64,000 bases of DNA from Salinicoccus halodurans (GTDB taxonomy: Bacteria; Bacillota; Bacilli; Staphylococcales; Salinicoccaceae): the NCBI RefSeq assembly GCF_900114445.1, contig NZ_FOTB01000004.1:18272-82271 (forward strand), in the 5' to 3' direction. Position 1 is the first letter of the stretch, and each line of letters opens with the position of its first letter. The notes under the pieces were generated by a model. The model did no database searches. It saw nothing but the letters and a program-made list of their open reading frames with translations, and was not told the DNA's origin. The translations under genes and the position numbers were made by a program. Below, piece after piece: positions 43,358-52,330 of this stretch.

Positions 43358-43786
43358 TTATAAATATTCTTTTTGGAACTTGGCGTAAAGCTGGTCTTCG
43401 AAATAATTCCGGTTGGCCTGGATGTAGCCTTCGACAATCAGGTATGTGAAGAATGCATAGTAGATGCCAACGATGATCGTCAGGTTGCCTGCACCGAAGA
43501 AACCGAGTATGACGGTCGGCAGGATCAGCAGTAGGAGGATCACTGCGATGCTGAAATAGCGGTAGAAGCTCGCCTGTCTCATCTGCTTTTGGACCTCTTC
43601 GTCGATGTCCCTTATGAACTCCTGGTGCTTCTCACGGCCGGCCTCATCAAGTCCTTCCGCAGCGTCCCTCGTCAGGAATTCCGTGGTTTTTATCCGGCCG
43701 TCAATATCATTTTCCAGATATCTGATGTCGACATTCGGATTCGGCTTGAAAAGATAACGGGAGATCTTTGTCAACGGCACTCTCAT
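43358..43786 (-). CDS. Two-TM protein of GMC module 1
   Basis: 142 residues: a cytoplasmic N-terminal part (YLFKPNPNVDIRYLENDIDGR), a charged helix and two membrane segments at ~78-98 and ~102-124 (YFSIAVILLLLILPTVILGF, IVGIYYAFFTYLIVEGYI). It is a paralogue of the protein at 53195-53587, which has YLFWDNKHMDLRYTENKYDA in the same place and the same membrane layout. Each copy is divergent from a Tat-subunit gene of a GMC oxidoreductase module, so it is probably part of that system, though no function is known. The intergenic gap of 100 bp must hold both promoters. Confidence 0.7.
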   Translation of the reverse strand: MRVPLTKISRYLFKPNPNVDIRYLENDIDGRIKTTEFLTRDAAEGLDEAGREKHQEFIRDIDEEVQKQMRQASFYRYFSIAVILLLLILPTVILGFFGAGNLTIIVGIYYAFFTYLIVEGYIQANRNYFEDQLYAKFQKEYL

Positions 43787-43886
43787 CTCGTTCTCTCCTT
43801 GCTTACAAAAGTATATTGATTTATTATTAGTTTAGTATCCAACTTTATTATGACACAAAATTTCAATATTTTAAAGAGGTGAAGAT

Positions 43887-44666
43887 ATGTCTAACAATGA
43901 AACGGAAAAATCATTTTCCAGAAGGAATTTCCTGAAGATGTCGGGTGTGGCTACGGGTACACTTGTTGCCGGGACATATTTGGGCTCCCTGCTGAAAGAA
44001 GATCCGGCAGCACCGGAGCAGGCCGCAACAGACACCGAAGGCCAGCAATCTGAAGGCGGCGAACAGGCGGCTGAATCACCGGACTATACACGAGCATATA
44101 AATTCTTCCAGAGGCAGGAGGACTTTGCGACGATTGAAGCGGCGGCTGAACGCATATTCCCTGAGGATGACAACGGTCCCGGTGCCAAAACACTCGGCGT
44201 GGCATGGTTCATCGACCATGAACTTTCCGCCGGGTACGGTTCGAACAGCCGGGAGTATATGAAGGGACCTTTCAAGGAAGGCACAGACTTCCAGGGGCCG
44301 CAGTATGCGATGCTCCGCATGGACATATTCTCCGAGGGCATCCGCGTGATGAACGAACAGGCACAGGAACAGTTCGATGCAACGTTCCCTGAGCTCGACG
44401 GAGGGCAGCAGGATGATATACTGACCCAGATAGAGCAGGATGAAATCGAAATTCCGGGGCTCAAGGCGAGCGACTTCTTCGAAGAACTCCGACTTGTCAC
44501 ACTGTCCGGTGCCTATGCAGACCCGCTGTATCGCGGCAACATCGACATGAAGGGCTGGGAAATGAAGAAATTCCCGGGTGCCTACATGAGCTATGCAAAC
44601 GAAATCGAGAGCGAAGAATTCATCGACAAAGAGCAGCAACCCCTTTCTTCACATATCTCACACTAA
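43887..44666 (+). CDS. Tat-exported gluconate 2-dehydrogenase subunit 3-like protein, module 1
   Basis: 259 residues. The twin-arginine signal SRRNFLKMSGVATGTLVAG is at residues ~10-30, followed by an Ala/Glu/Gln-rich linker and the domain of the small (gamma) subunit of membrane gluconate/sorbitol-type dehydrogenases (FATIEAAAERIFPEDDNGPG, YSPN-like loops and GAYADPLYRGNIDMKGWEM). This subunit carries the large flavoprotein, which has no signal of its own, through the Tat system. It precedes the GMC gene by 21 nt; TatC follows, so the module is self-contained except for TatA. Confidence 0.85.
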   Translation: MSNNETEKSFSRRNFLKMSGVATGTLVAGTYLGSLLKEDPAAPEQAATDTEGQQSEGGEQAAESPDYTRAYKFFQRQEDFATIEAAAERIFPEDDNGPGAKTLGVAWFIDHELSAGYGSNSREYMKGPFKEGTDFQGPQYAMLRMDIFSEGIRVMNEQAQEQFDATFPELDGGQQDDILTQIEQDEIEIPGLKASDFFEELRLVTLSGAYADPLYRGNIDMKGWEMKKFPGAYMSYANEIESEEFIDKEQQPLSSHISH

Positions 44667-44687
44667 AATTGACTGGAGGACGAATGA

Positions 44688-46394
44688 ATGGCTGAAACGC
44701 TGGATAAAAGAGAAGTCGTCGTTGTCGGACTCGGCTGGGCCGGCAGCATTGTTGCGGCTGAGCTTGCCAAAGCGGGCAAAGATGTACTGGGCCTTGAGCG
44801 CGGACAGGAGAAGACGACTGAGGATTACCTGACCGCCCACGATGAATACAGATATGTGGTCGGCCATGAGATGATGCAGGATCTCTCCAAAGAGACCATC
44901 ACCTACCGCAATACACTGGATGAGGAAGCACTTCCGATGCGCCGCTTCGGAGCATTCCTGATCGGTACGGATGTCGGCGGCGGCGGTGTCCACTGGAATG
45001 GTGACACATGGCGCTACAATCCATATGATTTTGAAATAAAATCCATGACCGATGAAAAGTATGGGGAAGATAAACTGTCGGATGACTACCTGATCCAGGA
45101 TTGGGGCATTACATACGAGGAACTGGAACCCTACTATGAAAAGTATGAACAGACGACAGGGGTCAGCGGTGAACAGAACCCGATGGGACCGGAACGCAAA
45201 ATACCGTACCCCACTCCACCGATGAAGATGACGCCTTTATTATCCGACTTCAAGGCAGCCTGTGAGGCGGCGGGTGCAACACCGTTCAGAACGCCGTCCG
45301 GCAACCTGTCCGAGGAATACACGAATCCCGACGGACAGACGCTCGCTGCGTGCCAGTACTGCGGTTTCTGTGAGAAGTTCGGCTGTGAATGGGGCGCGAA
45401 GGCTTCACCGATTGTCACGACGATCCCTACTGCCAAAGAGACAGGCAACTTTGAAATAAAGACCGGTGCCAATGTCGTTGAGATCATCAAAGAAGGCGGC
45501 AGGGTGACCGGTGTGCTGTATGTGGATACGGCCACGCATAAGGAATACATCCAGCCGGCGGATGTTGTCGTCATCACGAGCCATACGACGAACAACACGA
45601 AACTGCTCCTTCACTCCGACCTCGGTACGGCATATGACCCGGAAACCGGAGAAGGATCTGTCGGCAAGAACTACTGCCTTCACATCACGCCGTCCGTTAC
45701 AGGCTTCTTTGATAAGGAGTACAACATGTCAATGGGTGCCGGTGCACTCGGCGTGACGATCGATGACTACAACAATGATAATTTCGACCATACGGACCAT
45801 GACTTCATCCACGGCGGTTCGATTTCCATGAAGCAGCAGGGTAAACGCCCGATACTGGAAAACGCGGTCCCTGACGGCGTCAAGAACTGGGGGGCGGAAT
45901 TCAAGGCAGAATCCATCAAGGCATACAACCGCTCAGCAGGTGCATGGGCTCAGATGATCACACTGCCGTATGTGAACAACTACCTGTCCCTCGACCCTAC
46001 TTACAAGGATGAATACGGCCGGCCGCTTCTGCGTCTGACGTATGATATTACAGATCATGACAGGAATGTGCATGAATTCATCGCAGACCGCATCGAAGAG
46101 GTCATCGATCAGATGAATCCGGTGGCCAAAACACGTTCCACGCTAGGCGAACATTTCGACATCCTTCCGGCGCACAATGATCACATCGTCGGCGGTACCA
46201 TCATGGGTGCGGATCCCGAGACGAGTGTTGTGAACAACTATCTGCAGATGTGGGACGAGGATAACGTTTTCGTCATTGGCGGATCGAACTTCCCGCACAA
46301 CGGCGGCTATAACCCGACGGGCACCGTGGGTGCACTCTCCTACCGTGCAGCAGAAGGCATTGAAAGATATCTCGATGATAACGGCCCCTTGTAG
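44688..46394 (+). CDS. GMC-family FAD oxidoreductase, module 1
   Basis: 568 residues. FAD-binding Rossmann GLGWAGSIVAAELAKAGKDV (residues ~14-33), then the GMC substrate domain and the C-terminal FPHNGGYNPTGTVGALSYRA, which carries the catalytic His and Asn of this family. It resembles the large subunit of gluconate 2-dehydrogenase / sorbitol dehydrogenase type enzymes oxidising polyols or sugars at the outer membrane face. It has a cysteine cluster CQYCGFCEKFGC (about 222-233), as found in such dehydrogenases, suggesting a metal or cluster site. The electron acceptor (cytochrome c subunit) is not present. A hairpin terminator follows the gene. Confidence 0.85.
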   Translation: MAETLDKREVVVVGLGWAGSIVAAELAKAGKDVLGLERGQEKTTEDYLTAHDEYRYVVGHEMMQDLSKETITYRNTLDEEALPMRRFGAFLIGTDVGGGGVHWNGDTWRYNPYDFEIKSMTDEKYGEDKLSDDYLIQDWGITYEELEPYYEKYEQTTGVSGEQNPMGPERKIPYPTPPMKMTPLLSDFKAACEAAGATPFRTPSGNLSEEYTNPDGQTLAACQYCGFCEKFGCEWGAKASPIVTTIPTAKETGNFEIKTGANVVEIIKEGGRVTGVLYVDTATHKEYIQPADVVVITSHTTNNTKLLLHSDLGTAYDPETGEGSVGKNYCLHITPSVTGFFDKEYNMSMGAGALGVTIDDYNNDNFDHTDHDFIHGGSISMKQQGKRPILENAVPDGVKNWGAEFKAESIKAYNRSAGAWAQMITLPYVNNYLSLDPTYKDEYGRPLLRLTYDITDHDRNVHEFIADRIEEVIDQMNPVAKTRSTLGEHFDILPAHNDHIVGGTIMGADPETSVVNNYLQMWDEDNVFVIGGSNFPHNGGYNPTGTVGALSYRAAEGIERYLDDNGPL

Positions 46395-46435
46395 AGGCTT
46401 AACTTTATTTAGTAAAATGGAATAGTGTATAGTGA

Positions 46436-46469
46436 GGCATATACGTAAGATTTTCGTATATGCCTTTTT
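46436..46469 (+). terminator. Terminator between GMC 1 and tatC 1
   Basis: GGCATATACG / CGTATATGCC stem with a 9-nt loop and TTTTT; it lies 32 nt before the TatC start, so TatC may have its own promoter or depend on read-through. Confidence 0.75.
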
Positions 46470-46500
46470 GCTAACTTAACGGATAAAGAAGGTGAACGTA

Positions 46501-47343
46501 ATGGCATCGAATGAAAATGACAATGGACATGATAGGAAAGAGACGATAAAAGCCATCAGCGATGACGGCTATGAAGAGACGAAAGAGCGGAGCAGGGTCA
46601 CTGTGGACGATCCGGACGCCACGCTGGTTGAACACCTGGATGATCTGCGCGGCATGCTGATCAAGTCGGCAGTCGTATTTGTGTTTTTCTTTCTGCTTAT
46701 ATTTCTGACCATCCAGTACTGGTTCCCCTATCTATCGAAGGGACATGATCTGATCGTGCGGGGACCGTTCGAAGTCATCCGGTTCTACATACGGACAGCC
46801 GGCGCCCTCGGCATTGGTCTCAGCCTGCCGTTCATCTGCCGCTTCCTCTGGCAGTTCATGCGGCCGGGCCTCGTTGAAAAAGAGACGCAGTTTTTAAAAG
46901 CCTATTTCCCGCTGATGTTCATTTTATTCCTCGGCGGATTGTCATTCGGCTATTTCGTCGTCCACCCGATCAGCTACTACTTCCTGATCCAGATGGGCGA
47001 ACAGAACTTCGAGGTGCTGGTGACGGCGGACGAATACATGGCCTTCCTGCTCATATCGACGATGCCGATGGGACTCATATTCCAGCTGCCCGTCATCGTG
47101 CTGTTCCTGCATCACATCGAGCTGCTCGACGCCCAGCTCATGAAAAAAGTGAGGAAATATGTATACTTCGGACTGCTGGTGGTCACCGCACTGATTGCAC
47201 CGCCCGATTTCTTCACTCATCTGATAACAGTCAGCCCGATGATTGTGCTGTATGAAATCAGCATCTACATCGTCATGATCCGTGAGCGGCGTGCGGCGAA
47301 GAAAGCTGCGAAAAAAGAGAAGGCTGCGAAAGCCGCAAAATAA
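46501..47343 (+). CDS. tatC: Sec-independent translocase TatC, module 1
   Basis: 280 residues with six predicted membrane segments and TatC landmarks: LVEHLDDLRGMLIKSAVVF, the FEVIRFYIRTAG region, [20 protein letters not shown] and the last loop [20 protein letters not shown]. The first ~45 residues are a hydrophilic extension, longer than the usual TatC N-terminus. TatC binds the twin-arginine signal and starts export of the folded small subunit-GMC complex. I start it at 46501; a GTG nine bases earlier falls in the ribosome site AAGAAGGTG. Paralogue at 49724-50587; no TatA gene is visible in the window. Confidence 0.9.
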   Translation: MASNENDNGHDRKETIKAISDDGYEETKERSRVTVDDPDATLVEHLDDLRGMLIKSAVVFVFFFLLIFLTIQYWFPYLSKGHDLIVRGPFEVIRFYIRTAGALGIGLSLPFICRFLWQFMRPGLVEKETQFLKAYFPLMFILFLGGLSFGYFVVHPISYYFLIQMGEQNFEVLVTADEYMAFLLISTMPMGLIFQLPVIVLFLHHIELLDAQLMKKVRKYVYFGLLVVTALIAPPDFFTHLITVSPMIVLYEISIYIVMIRERRAAKKAAKKEKAAKAAK

Positions 47344-47351
47344 AAAGTGTA

Positions 47352-47378
47352 CCCCCTGCAAAATTTGCAGGGGGTTTT
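47352..47378. terminator. Terminator of tatC 1
   Basis: CCCCCTGCAAA / TTTGCAGGGGG stem followed by TTTTG; on the other strand the stem is followed by TACACTTTTTATTTT, so it can also end transcription from NERD2 and its array. Confidence 0.8.
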
Positions 47379-47396
47379 GTGTGTTTTGCGATTATG

Positions 47397-47515
47397 TGGA
47401 CGTCGCACATGTCCCGACGTCCAGGAAACGACGTTGCTGTACTTCGCAGTTGTTCCGACGTCCGGCAAATGACGTTGCTGTACTTCGCGGAAATTCCGAC
47501 GTCCGGCAAACTGCC
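47397..47515 (-). repeat. Tandem array 2 (41-bp units) behind NERD2
   Basis: CCGACGTCC recurs at 47414, 47455 and 47496, 41 bp apart, with GACGTTGCTGTACTTCGC in two units and a partial unit to the left. In the NERD2 direction a unit is GGACGTCGGAATTTCCGCGA then AGTACAGCAACGTCATTTGCC. It contains a near-palindrome (CGGAATTTCCG) that can fold. The array lies directly beyond the NERD2 stop codon (47524) with no terminator between them. GGAC.TCG at the head and CGAAG near position 17 match the units of arrays 4 and 5. Confidence 0.75.
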
Positions 47516-47523
47516 CAATATGT

Positions 47524-48534
47524 TTAAAAAGACCCGCCAACAGCATTTTCACCTAATTTAAAAACGATATCCTTTTCATATTTTGATGAGTAGCCATTAT
47601 TTTTTAATAATTGGTGCAGATCCCGATTTTTCACAATATAAGATGTAGACCTGCTGCTTCCTGTTTTACTGCAGTATTTAACAAGTGCTTTTCTCAGCAG
47701 TTTTTCATGAATTTGGTTGTCAGTAAATGAAATCATCTTCGCTTTGGTCATTTTTTCTTTGGGAAACAGTATAGTGAAATCAATTAAAGCCCTCACCACA
47801 AGCCTTTCCAGTGTTTCCTCATAATTACATTGACTGCAGATTGCTGTATATCTCGAATGCTCCAGCTCATAACTCCCGCACCCGTAACAATAATTCCCCG
47901 CCCTAAGCCGGCGGACATCCGTCACCGGCAGCGGCATCGGATCGTCGATGAAGAACTTCCGCAGTGCATTCGCATTTTTATAAGCTGCAGCTCCCGCGTA
48001 CATCTGATTGAGGTCCGAAAAGTAACGCATCAGTTTTGGACGCCCCACTGCAAACTGTGCGGCATCGTCGGAACCGACCTCCAAATCAAGATTCGGATTT
48101 ACGAAAACAACCTTCTTTTCCACCGCCACCCGGTACGGAAGATGGAAGGCCATCCTCACCAGCTTACCGGCGGTGCGGGACACCTGCGCCAACGGATCCT
48201 CGCCGCCCGGCCTGCCGTTTTGGAACCACCGGCCGTCTCTATATAAATAATTTCCGCTGTAATTCTTGATTTCATTCACGATCAGCGTATCATCCGTCAC
48301 AATCAGACTGTCCACCTGCAGCACCGCTTTATCAATCTTCATCCACAGATCTCTGTATATTAATAAACGCCCGTGGCCCGCGGCATCGAATAGTCTGTCA
48401 TACTCGGCCTCACCGGCGAAACCTCTCGCGAGATTCCGCATGCGCCACTGCTCATCGCGGGTCAGATCAGCACGCCGGGACAGCACTTCATAGTACAGAA
48501 GTTCCCTTGGTTTTTCCCTGTTGTTCAAAAACAT
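47524..48534 (-). CDS. NERD-domain protein with zinc ribbon, copy 2
   Basis: 336 residues from the ATG at 48534 (MFLNNREKPR), which lies 6 nt after AGGAGGT; a longer reading runs back through the promoter. The NERD domain has GEAEYDRLFD (E42), QVDSLIVT (D75) and VNEIKNYSG (E88, K90), at the same residue numbers as in the other two copies. Then AQVSRTAGKLV, a four-Cys zinc ribbon (CYGCG...CSQCN) and a helical C-terminus (MISFTDNQIHEKLLRKALV) that could bind nucleic acid. Predicted nuclease-like protein, cytoplasmic. Its promoter carries the shared CTATATATAG element, and an array of 41-bp repeats follows. Confidence 0.85.
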   Translation of the reverse strand: MFLNNREKPRELLYYEVLSRRADLTRDEQWRMRNLARGFAGEAEYDRLFDAAGHGRLLIYRDLWMKIDKAVLQVDSLIVTDDTLIVNEIKNYSGNYLYRDGRWFQNGRPGGEDPLAQVSRTAGKLVRMAFHLPYRVAVEKKVVFVNPNLDLEVGSDDAAQFAVGRPKLMRYFSDLNQMYAGAAAYKNANALRKFFIDDPMPLPVTDVRRLRAGNYCYGCGSYELEHSRYTAICSQCNYEETLERLVVRALIDFTILFPKEKMTKAKMISFTDNQIHEKLLRKALVKYCSKTGSSRSTSYIVKNRDLHQLLKNNGYSSKYEKDIVFKLGENAVGGSF

Positions 48535-48550
48535 TAAAAAACCTCCTTTA

Positions 48551-48580
48551 CTATATATAGGGGAAAAGTGCCGATTTGAT
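48551..48580 (-). promoter_or_regulatory. Shared NERD promoter element, locus 2
   Basis: On the minus strand ATCAAATCGGC (complement of 48570-48580), 9 nt, then CTATATATAG (complement of 48551-48560), 16 nt before the ATG at 48534. The same pair with the same gap precedes NERD1 and NERD3. Confidence 0.75.
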
Positions 48581-48782
48581 TTTACATAATGTTGTAAAAA
48601 GAAACCACCAGCACATAAACCCTTATATATCAATAACAGGAGGTGTAATAATTCTTAAATTCTTTTATGCCGAGAAAACTTTTGGCGGGAAAGGCAGACC
48701 CCGATAAACTGAAAAGACGGCAGCTTTTTTTCCAGGAGGTGCTGTTGGTTCACGTCAAAAGAAAATTGGAATAAAACCAGCA

Positions 48783-49667
48783 CTAGCCCCGGTGCTTCTT
48801 CGTCATCTCTTCCATGAAATCGAGCAGCTCTTCTTTCATATCGGATTTGAGCGCATATTCGATCGTCGTCTTCACGAAGCCGCGCTTGGCACCGACGTCA
48901 TGGCGGCGGCCTTCGAAATCGACGGCATAGACGTCTTCGCCGCTGTCACCGATTGCACGGATGGCGTCGGTGAGCTGGATTTCGCCGCCGGCACCGATCT
49001 CGCCTTTTTCCAGGTGGTCGAATACCGACGGTGTCAGGACGTAGCGGCCCATGATTGCAAGCCTTGAGTCCGTCATACCCGGATCCGGTTTTTCATACAT
49101 GGTGTTCAGATGGTAACAGTTGCCTTCATGGCTGTCGTACTCGACGATTCCATACCTTGAAACGTCTTTTTCCGGAACAGTTTTCACACCGATGACCGAG
49201 CTCTGATGCTTCTCATAATGCTCGATCAGCTGGCCGATGGCCGGTGTGCCGCCCTCGTTATCGACGATGTCATCGCCGAGCAGCACTGCGAACGGTTCTT
49301 CGCCGATGAACTGTCTGGCTGTATGTATCGCGTGCCCCAGACCTTTCGGCTTCTTCTGTCTGACGTAGAATATATTAGCGAGGCCTGTCGCATGCTCGAC
49401 TTTTTCAAGCAGGTCATGCTTCCCTTTATTCTCAAGGATAGTCTCGAGTTCCATCGACTGGTCGAAATGATCCTCGATCGCCCGTTTATGCTTGCCGGTC
49501 ACGATGATGATATCCTCGATGCCCGCCGCCACCGCTTCTTCGACGATATACTGGATTGTCGGCTTGTCCAGGATCGGCAGCATTTCCTTCGGCATCGCTT
49601 TTGTTGCAGGCAGGAAACGGGTGCCGAGCCCGGCTGCCGGAATGACTGCTTTCTTCACTTTTTGCAT
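48783..49667 (-). CDS. galU: UTP-glucose-1-phosphate uridylyltransferase
   Basis: About 294 residues from the ATG at 49667 with AGGAGGA upstream. The N-terminal [20 protein letters not shown] and [19 protein letters not shown] are the nucleotide-binding signature of GalU/GtaB, and [19 protein letters not shown] and YEKPDPGMT follow. It makes UDP-glucose for glycolipid anchor, teichoic acid glucosylation and capsule precursors, so it feeds the surface polymer genes of the first 24 kb and LtaA's lipid. Lies between NERD2 and TatC2 as a single gene. Confidence 0.95.
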   Translation of the reverse strand: MQKVKKAVIPAAGLGTRFLPATKAMPKEMLPILDKPTIQYIVEEAVAAGIEDIIIVTGKHKRAIEDHFDQSMELETILENKGKHDLLEKVEHATGLANIFYVRQKKPKGLGHAIHTARQFIGEEPFAVLLGDDIVDNEGGTPAIGQLIEHYEKHQSSVIGVKTVPEKDVSRYGIVEYDSHEGNCYHLNTMYEKPDPGMTDSRLAIMGRYVLTPSVFDHLEKGEIGAGGEIQLTDAIRAIGDSGEDVYAVDFEGRRHDVGAKRGFVKTTIEYALKSDMKEELLDFMEEMTKKHRG

Positions 49668-49711
49668 AAGTTTTCCTCCTACTGTCCCTCTAGACACTAC
49701 TATAACAAAAA

Positions 49712-49738
49712 GAAGGCCGGAATCTACTCCCGGCCCTC
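49712..49738 (-). terminator. Terminator of the GMC module 2 operon
   Basis: On the minus strand AGGGCCGG / CCGGCCTT stem followed by CTTTTTG; the tatC 2 stop codon (49724) lies within the hairpin. Confidence 0.65.
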
Positions 49739-50587
49739 TTTCCGTGCCTCTCTTTTTTCTTTTCTTTTTACAAGTATGATGCTGAATTCATATAAGACGA
49801 TCATCGGTGAGAGGATGATGATGTGCGTAAACAAGTCCGGCGGCGCAATCAATGCCGTGAGCACCATGAGTCCAAAATAGGAATATTTCCTGAATTTGAT
49901 CATCAGCGCCGAATCCAGGAGCTCGATATGGTTCAGGAATAAAACGACCATCGGCAGCTGGAATATCAGCCCCATCGGTATTGTCGACATCAGAAGGAAA
50001 GACATATATTCGTCCGCCGTCACCAGCACATCGAAGTTCTGTTCACCCATCTGCATCAAAAAGAAATAACTGATCGGATGGACGACGAAATATCCGAAGG
50101 CAAGCCCGCCTAGGAACAGGCCAATCATCATCGGCACCGATCCCCTGAGCATCTTGATGTTGACTTTCATGCCCCCGAGGCCCGTCACCTTCCGGACATA
50201 CTGCCATAAATAGTACAAGATGAACGGAATGGAGACACCCAGAGCGATCGCAGCCGCGGTCCTTACATAGAACCGGATCACTTCAAACGGCCCCATCATC
50301 ACGATTTCATATCCTTTTGACACAAACGGGAACCACCATTCCACTGTGAAGAAAATGACGACGAACCACAGTGCCAGCGTGACTGCGGATTTTATAAGGA
50401 GGCTGCGCAGCGCTTCAAGCTGCTCTGTCAGAGGCTCGAACGGATCCTCTTCCTCCCATTTTTCCGGCTTCCCCGGACCACCCGGGTCGCCGCCCGCTCC
50501 ACCGGCTGACGGGTTTTTATTCCCATTATCATTTTCCTTCGTACGCTTATGCACCGGACTGATGCTCAAATCCTCATATGGATCCAT
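49724..50587 (-). CDS. tatC: Sec-independent translocase TatC, module 2
   Basis: 287 residues with six membrane segments. Closely similar to TatC 1 through the core ([76 protein letters not shown]), but with a different N-terminal extension of about 60 residues rich in Gly, Pro and Asn ([20 protein letters not shown]). It starts 16 nt after the GMC 2 gene on the same strand. Two dedicated TatC proteins, each linked to one oxidoreductase, suggest matched translocation units. Confidence 0.9.
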   Translation of the reverse strand: MDPYEDLSISPVHKRTKENDNGNKNPSAGGAGGDPGGPGKPEKWEEEDPFEPLTEQLEALRSLLIKSAVTLALWFVVIFFTVEWWFPFVSKGYEIVMMGPFEVIRFYVRTAAAIALGVSIPFILYYLWQYVRKVTGLGGMKVNIKMLRGSVPMMIGLFLGGLAFGYFVVHPISYFFLMQMGEQNFDVLVTADEYMSFLLMSTIPMGLIFQLPMVVLFLNHIELLDSALMIKFRKYSYFGLMVLTALIAPPDLFTHIIILSPMIVLYEFSIILVKRKEKREARKEGRE

Positions 50588-50602
50588 TTAAATCACCTGT
50601 TC

Positions 50603-52327
50603 CTATTCGAGGCGCCTGTTGTCCTCCGCATACTCGATGACGCCTTCTGCACATCTGTAGGCAAGCGCCCCTACTGTTGCTGTCGGGTTATATCCTCCAT
50701 TATGCGCGAAATTTCCAGCGCCGACAACGAAAAGATTGTCGCGGTCCCAGTGCTGCAGATAATTGTTCACGACGCTTTTCTCCGGATCATCGCCCATGAC
50801 GGTGCCGCCGGTGTTGTGTGTGGACTGGTAAGGCACGATGTCGTAGTCCTCGACCACGGTGTCCTTCTTGATTTCATTCGCGCCCATTTCCTCCATCACT
50901 TCCGCTGCACGGTCGATTGTATACTTCTGGACACTCCTGTCCTGATCTGTGAAGTTGTATGTCAGCTGGACGAGCGGGATATCGTATGCATCCGTGTACT
51001 CCTCATCGAGATCGAGATAGTTATTTTTATGCGGCAAAGTTGCACACTGGGCCTGGACCCGGAGCGTGCGTGTATAATTCTCGATCGACTCCTTTTTGAA
51101 CTCGGCGCCCCATGACGGCGTCCCCTCGCGCGTTGTGTTGGTCGCGATCGGGCGTGCACCGGTCTGGGTGATCGCCATGTTGCCGCCGTGGAGGAAGTCG
51201 AGGTCGGAATGGTCATAGTTATCGCCGTTGAAGTCGTCAAACGCCATACCGAGTGCGCCCGCTCCCATGAATGTATTGAACTGCTCGTCGAAGAATCCGA
51301 CTGCACCGCCGAAAATCTGGTAGCAGTAGTTGCGGCCAAGTGTACCCTCTTCCGTCTCCGGATCGTACTGCTCGCCGATTTCGGACACTCTGAGCAGCTT
51401 GTAGTTGTTGAATAAATAGCTCGTGAGCACGACGACATCCGCCGGCTGGAAGAACTCTTCCCCTGTCTGCGTGTCGATGAAGCGCACGCCTGTGACTTTG
51501 CTGTCATCATCTTCATCCTTCATGACTTCGACGACGTTTGAGTGCGGGCGCACTTCGAAATTGCCGGTTTCCCTGGCTGCAGGGATAACGGTCACTTCCG
51601 GCGAGGATTTCGCACCGTATTCACAGCCGAAGCGTTCACAGAATGCACAGTACTGGCATGCCTGGATCGACTGGCCGTCCGGATTTTCATATGCTTCGCT
51701 CAAGTTGGCCGAAGGCATCATGATCGGGCTGTAGCCCATGCTGTTCGCGGCCTCTTCGAACATCTTGAGAGACCGCGTCTTGATCATCGGCGGTGTCGGA
51801 TAGTCATCCGAGCGGTCGCCGCCAAGCGGGTTGGGTTCGCCGGAAATGCCGGCGGTCTTTTCAAATTTATCGAAGTACGGCTCCAGTTCATCATAAGTAA
51901 TTCCCCAGTTCTGGATGCGGTAGCCTTCATCATCTTTCAGTTTCTCTTCGCCGTATTTCTCTTCGGTCATCGAACGGATTTCGAAATCATACGGCAGGAA
52001 CCGCCACGTCTGTCCGTTCCAGTGCGTCCCCGCCCCGCCGAGGTTGTCGCCGAGAAGGAAAGAACCCATCTCCCGCATCGGCAGCGCACGCTGGTCCCGC
52101 GTATTCCTGAAGGTAATGGTCTCCTTCGACATATTCTGCATCAGTTCATAGCGTATTGCATATTTATATTCATCGTGGACATTCTGATAATCCTCAGTGC
52201 CGCGCTCATGTCCGCGTTCAAGCCCCATCACATTGAGGCCGGCCTTCGCCGCTTCCGCAGCGATGATGCCGCCGGTCCAGCCGACTCCTACAGTTACAAC
52301 GTCTACTTTATCCAACTCTGTCACCAT
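50603..52327 (-). CDS. GMC-family FAD oxidoreductase, module 2
   Basis: 574 residues, paralogous to the enzyme at 44688-46394. FAD loop GVGWTGGIIAAEAAKAGLNV, cysteine cluster CQYCAFCERFGC, and the C-terminal FAHNGGYNPTATVGALAYRC with the catalytic His/Asn. A ribosome site GGGGGA lies 9 nt before its ATG. It has no export signal and should travel with the Tat subunit encoded 4 nt upstream. Substrate not predictable; the divergence from copy 1 suggests a different alcohol or sugar. Confidence 0.85.
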   Translation of the reverse strand: MVTELDKVDVVTVGVGWTGGIIAAEAAKAGLNVMGLERGHERGTEDYQNVHDEYKYAIRYELMQNMSKETITFRNTRDQRALPMREMGSFLLGDNLGGAGTHWNGQTWRFLPYDFEIRSMTEEKYGEEKLKDDEGYRIQNWGITYDELEPYFDKFEKTAGISGEPNPLGGDRSDDYPTPPMIKTRSLKMFEEAANSMGYSPIMMPSANLSEAYENPDGQSIQACQYCAFCERFGCEYGAKSSPEVTVIPAARETGNFEVRPHSNVVEVMKDEDDDSKVTGVRFIDTQTGEEFFQPADVVVLTSYLFNNYKLLRVSEIGEQYDPETEEGTLGRNYCYQIFGGAVGFFDEQFNTFMGAGALGMAFDDFNGDNYDHSDLDFLHGGNMAITQTGARPIATNTTREGTPSWGAEFKKESIENYTRTLRVQAQCATLPHKNNYLDLDEEYTDAYDIPLVQLTYNFTDQDRSVQKYTIDRAAEVMEEMGANEIKKDTVVEDYDIVPYQSTHNTGGTVMGDDPEKSVVNNYLQHWDRDNLFVVGAGNFAHNGGYNPTATVGALAYRCAEGVIEYAEDNRRLE

Positions 52328-52330
52328 ATG

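Noticed and set aside
48535..48633. 33-residue N-terminal extension of NERD2
   Set aside because: It would be translated from the conserved promoter element; the ATG at 48534 matches the starts of the paralogues.
48600..48782. Small genes after AGGAGGTG at 48640 and 48736
   Set aside because: Both ribosome-site-like sequences lack a properly spaced ATG, and the frames that follow are under 20 codons.
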